From assembly GCA_947629805.1 (NCBI GenBank), contig CANRFE010000057.1:1-8332 (forward strand): DNA of 8,332 nt, written 5' to 3'. How positions within the stretch are numbered: position 1 is the stretch's first letter; each line of letters begins with the position of its first letter. The position numbers and the translations under genes were made by a program. The notes under the pieces are model-generated. The model saw only the letters and a list, made by a program, of their open reading frames with translations, was not told the origin of the DNA and searched no databases. This document shows positions 6,995 through 8,332 of this stretch, one piece after another. Source of the stretch: an uncultured Clostridia bacterium (GTDB lineage Bacteria > Bacillota > Clostridia > TANB77 > CAG-508).

Positions 6995-7579
6995 AAAAAA
7001 TACCTCCTTATAATGTACATTAGGCAATTGTTCCATTATTCGCACTTTTTGAATAGCATTTTTTCCAATTTTTGACACATAACTTTGAGACATGTTCAAT
7101 TTCTTAGCAATCTCTTCCTGTGGAACATTTGCCATAAAATAAAGAAGAATGATTCTTTCTTTTCCTTTTAAACCATTTAAAATGGTTTTCGTTACTTTAC
7201 TATACTCTTCTTTTACTATTATTTTCTCAACGAAATTAGAATTGGAATCTACAAGTGTATTTTTTAGAGTAAATTCATTACCTTTCTCATTATTTTCGAT
7301 AGGCTCATCAATGGAAATGTTATTTGCATATTTGTTGTTTTTTCTGTAATACATAAAAATTTCATTCTTTATACACCGTGAAGCGTATGTTGAAAAAGTA
7401 GCATTTTTTGATGAATCAAAAGTAATAGCAGACTTTACTAATCCAATTGTACCTATAGAAACAATATCTTCGTAATCTGCAGAATTTGGAGTTATACCCA
7501 ATTTCTGCACTAGATAATGCACTAGTTTTTGATTTTCTAAAACAAGATATTCTTTATCCTTGCTAAGTTTTCTACTCAT
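6695..7579 (-). CDS. Sigma-70 family factor of the SigK/SigE sporulation type with a C-terminal extension
   Basis: A promoter-recognition subunit of RNA polymerase, 294 aa. Region 2 covers about residues 15-85: NQKLVHYLVQKL, then DIVSIGTIGLVKSA and ATFSTYASRCIKNEIFMYYRK. The last two, with SIDEPIENNEKGNEFTL (89-105), closely resemble B. subtilis SigK. Region 4 (about 124-180) ends in a helix-turn-helix, EEIAKKLNMSQSYVSKIGKN. SigK and SigE end soon after region 4 (about 240 aa), but this protein continues for about 110 residues. That part has a predicted beta-alpha-beta-beta-alpha-beta order, which I do not recognise. There is no N-terminal pro-sequence. The ATG at 7579 is preferred because AAAGGAG lies seven bases upstream; the longer TTG frame from 7600 would translate that site. 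An in-frame Shine-Dalgarno and ATG occur at codon 196. Regulon unknown; sporulation or accessory roles are both possible. Confidence 0.88.
   Translation of the reverse strand: MSRKLSKDKEYLVLENQKLVHYLVQKLGITPNSADYEDIVSIGTIGLVKSAITFDSSKNATFSTYASRCIKNEIFMYYRKNNKYANNISIDEPIENNEKGNEFTLKNTLVDSNSNFVEKIIVKEEYSKVTKTILNGLKGKERIILLYFMANVPQEEIAKKLNMSQSYVSKIGKNAIQKVRIMEQLPNVHYKEVFFMERIGDAYKISFLSKEVRKFNKIFATLLQNITSVEDLPDFKVDCNKERFIIQIPAHPESFAFIAQIMQEMDNFSMSFVSNKTMDNTDIKGKDKYRVNKN
6992..7010 (-). promoter_or_regulatory. Consensus ribosome binding site and ATG inside the sigma factor gene
   Basis: On the - strand TAAGGAGGT (7002-7010) is followed by ATTTTTT and then ATG at 6994-6992. It is the most complete ribosome binding site in the window, better than the one at the sigma gene's own start. 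It lies exactly at the boundary between region 4 and the extra C-terminal domain and is in frame. Confidence 0.5.
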
Positions 7580-7632
7580 AGCATAACTCCTTTCTACCAA
7601 GATATTAGTTTAAGACTAAAAAAATTAAAATA

Positions 7633-7640
7633 CCTCCTTT
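7633..7640 (-). promoter_or_regulatory. Orphan Shine-Dalgarno in the sigma factor leader
   Basis: AAAGGAGG on the - strand lies in the sigma gene leader, about 54 bases before the start codon. No ATG, GTG or TTG follows at a workable distance; the bases after it are TATTTTAATTTTTTTAG. It might be a ribosome standby or regulatory site, or the remnant of a lost leader peptide start. Confidence 0.35.
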
Positions 7641-7673
7641 AAAATACTACAAGGCTATTAGCTTATGTTGAAT

Positions 7674-7703
7674 ATTTTATCATAAGTTTTATAGAAAGTT
7701 CAA
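7674..7703 (-). promoter_or_regulatory. Candidate sigma-A promoter for the sigma factor gene
   Basis: On the - strand TTGAAC (7698-7703), an 18-base spacer and TAAAAT (7674-7679), preceded by TGA, which makes an extended -10 (TGATAAAAT). Transcription would begin near 7667, leaving a leader of about 88 bases that contains an orphan Shine-Dalgarno. The sigma gene therefore has its own promoter, downstream of the terminator of the DUF1737-like gene. Confidence 0.6.
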
Positions 7704-7738
7704 TTTTTTTTCAAAGAAATTTCATTTTTAGGATGATA

Positions 7739-7774
7739 AACAAATAGAGAGCTATTCAAAGCTCTCTATTTGTT
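7739..7774 (-). terminator. Terminator overlapping the 3' end of the DUF1737-like gene
   Basis: AACAAATAGAGAGCT (7739-7753) and AGCTCTCTATTTGTT (7760-7774) form a perfect 15-bp stem with a six-base loop. On the - strand the 3' arm ends in a U-rich stretch (ATTTGTTTATC). The last codons of the DUF1737-like gene form the 5' arm and its TGA stop lies at the stem-loop junction and in the loop. Confidence 0.7.
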
Positions 7775-7959
7775 GTATTTTCTTTTATTATTGCCTGCGT
7801 CATAACTACCTTGCAAAATGAACCAATTTCAAATCTTGATACGGATACACCTCCTTGGAGTTTCCATCCTTTTTTAAGCATTTCATTTACTCTTCGCTCT
7901 AATATCATCGCAGAAATTCCAGCATCGCTCTCGCTAACAACAATAACCCGATAGTTCAT
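7756..7959 (-). CDS. Small DUF1737-like protein
   Basis: A 67-residue cytoplasmic protein with no membrane segment. It starts with a strand (MNYRVIVVSES), then a helix with the pattern LERRVNEMLKKGW and the conserved-looking turn KLQGGVSVSRF, followed by a strand ending MTQAIIKE. The combination of LE..VN..L..GW, GGVSV and a terminal (Q)A.IK resembles the DUF1737 family (PF08410), whose function is unknown. The assignment is by eye. The start is secure: AGGAGG (7968-7973) lies eight bases before the ATG. Upstream on the same strand, 24 bases away, ends a probable broken small gene, so the two look like one short operon driven by the promoter near 8200. Its stop codon is embedded in the loop of the terminator hairpin. 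Confidence 0.75.
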   Translation of the reverse strand: MNYRVIVVSESDAGISAMILERRVNEMLKKGWKLQGGVSVSRFEIGSFCKVVMTQAIIKENTTNREL

Positions 7960-7983
7960 TTTGTTTACCTCCTAACAATTGTT

Positions 7984-8104
7984 TTATGAGATTTTTAAAC
8001 TTTGAGTATCTGTTTCTATGGCTTCTGAAATTGATACATTAGCCATTTGCATAAATTTTTACAGATTCCCGCAACAATAATTTTTGCCAGTTTTCCTTTA
8101 ACAT
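7984..8104 (-). pseudogene. Probable twice-frameshifted ~40-codon peptide gene
   Basis: The ATG at 8104 has a perfect AAGGAGG (8111-8117) six bases upstream, and a TAA at 7984-7986 lies 24 bases before the DUF1737-like gene. No single frame is open between them. Adding one A in the run at about 8096-8098 changes the frame so that it reads MLKGKLAKIIVAGIC and continues to CKWLMYQFQKP before a stop. A second one-base correction further on joins the frame ending IETDTQSLKIS at the TAA. The repaired product would be about 40 residues with a basic-hydrophobic N-terminal half. CKWLM next to YQ, then P and SLK, recalls AgrD-type cyclic autoinducer precursors, but no agrB or agrC is present, so that is speculation. 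It could be a decayed gene or contain homopolymer sequencing errors. Confidence 0.35.
8039..8104 (-). CDS. 21-codon small ORF with a strong ribosome binding site (literal reading)
   Basis: Taken as written, the ATG at 8104 opens a 21-residue peptide beginning MLKENWQK and ending KIYANG, stopping at the TAA 8039-8041. AAGGAGG at 8111-8117, six bases upstream, is an excellent initiation signal and a good promoter lies about 80 bases upstream. The peptide resembles nothing I know. It may be a true small peptide or leader, or just the out-of-frame remainder of the probable broken gene over the same stretch. Confidence 0.35.
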   Translation of the reverse strand: MLKENWQKLLLRESVKIYANG

Positions 8105-8185
8105 TTAAATCCTCCTTAAAATAATTATTTTATAAGAACTGTCTATATATCAACTTGTAAAGTAGGATAAAAAAATTATAAAAGC

Positions 8186-8214
8186 ATTTTATCATATTTT
8201 ATTGATTTTTTCAA
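8186..8214 (-). promoter_or_regulatory. Strong sigma-A promoter for the small-ORF/DUF1737-like unit
   Basis: On the - strand TTGAAA (8209-8214), a 17-base spacer and TAAAAT (8186-8191), with TGA before it giving an extended -10. The sequence TATGATAAAAT is identical to that in the sigma factor promoter. Transcription would start near 8179. The stretch from there to the ATG at 8104 is an AT-rich leader with no further gene. Confidence 0.65.
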
Positions 8215-8235
8215 CTTTTTTCATTATGAAAATAA

Positions 8236-8268
8236 AAAAATACCACTCCTTTTCAGAATGGTATTTTT
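8236..8268 (-). terminator. Terminator of the tRNA transcript
   Basis: Arms AAAAATACCACTC (8236-8248) and GAATGGTATTTTT (8256-8268) enclose a seven-base loop. The one non-Watson-Crick position is a C-A mismatch on the + strand but a G-U pair on the - strand. On the - strand a run of seven Ts and further T-rich sequence follows, so it belongs to the - strand tRNA transcript, ending it about 35 bases after the CCA. Confidence 0.8.
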
Positions 8269-8302
8269 CTATCCGTTCTATTGGTTCAAACAGATACGTC
8301 GT

Positions 8303-8332
8303 TGGTGCTGATGGTGGGACTCGAACCCACAT
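8303..8332 (-). tRNA. 3' end of a tRNA gene (cut by the window edge)
   Basis: Read on the - strand the last 30 bases are a tRNA 3' half. They comprise a T-arm with stem GTGGG/CCCAC (8326-8330 with 8314-8318) around loop TTCGAGT (8319-8325), the acceptor 3' strand CATCAGC (8307-8313), discriminator A (8306) and an encoded CCA (8303-8305). The matching 5' acceptor strand would be GCTGATG. The anticodon lies outside, so the isotype cannot be read; a clostridial tRNA-Thr is a possibility from the acceptor sequence only. Confidence 0.92.

Noticed and set aside
7580..7600. Longer sigma factor start at a TTG (7600)
   Set aside because: The extra seven codons would translate the AAAGGAG ribosome binding site that correctly positions the ATG at 7579.
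7974..7983. Palindrome AACAATTGTT just upstream of the DUF1737-like ribosome binding site
   Set aside because: Too short (five-base arms) and seen only once, so there is no basis for calling an operator.
8117..8132. 16-base perfect palindrome TAAAATAATTATTTTA beside the small-ORF ribosome binding site
   Set aside because: It consists only of A and T; in DNA this AT-rich, eight-base arms arise easily by chance. An operator is possible but unsupported.

Overview
The window is strongly AT-rich, uses consensus AGGAGG-type ribosome binding sites, and carries the spore germination protease gene gpr. Together these point to an endospore-forming, low-GC member of the Firmicutes, most likely a clostridial lineage. 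I cannot name the genus.

Left part (1-4447, + strand): a co-directional, tightly spaced run. It begins with the 3' end of an unrecognised gene with a very lysine-rich C-terminus. This is followed by a GH133-type amylo-alpha-1,6-glucosidase (glycogen debranching), holA (DNA polymerase III delta, the clamp-loader subunit) and gpr. A plausible forespore (sigma-G-like) promoter lies in the short gap before gpr. Facing this run and sharing its last bases with gpr is a TraX-family membrane protein gene (4444-5124, - strand). The overlapping stop codons sit inside one hairpin.

Middle (5134-6694): divergent promoters separate the traX-like gene from pgi (glucose-6-phosphate isomerase), which appears to be its own transcription unit. 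pgi ends at a 14-bp perfect-stem terminator that should work in both directions.

Right part (6695-8332, - strand): a less ordinary region. From right to left in coordinates, which is the direction of transcription, it holds the 3' end of a tRNA with its terminator. Next come a strong promoter, a 121-base stretch that looks like a twice-frameshifted small peptide gene, a 67-aa DUF1737-like gene whose stop codon lies in the loop of its own terminator, and a second promoter. Last is a sigma-70 factor of the SigK/SigE sporulation type. That sigma factor has an extra ~110-residue C-terminal part. An unusually good Shine-Dalgarno and ATG lie in frame just before the extra domain, suggesting either a second, internally initiated protein or a fossil gene fusion. 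I consider this the most interesting signal in the window.

Functionally, debranching enzyme and PGI both belong to glycogen and hexose-phosphate metabolism. gpr belongs to spore germination, and holA to replication. No CRISPR array, transposase, rRNA or integrase was seen.
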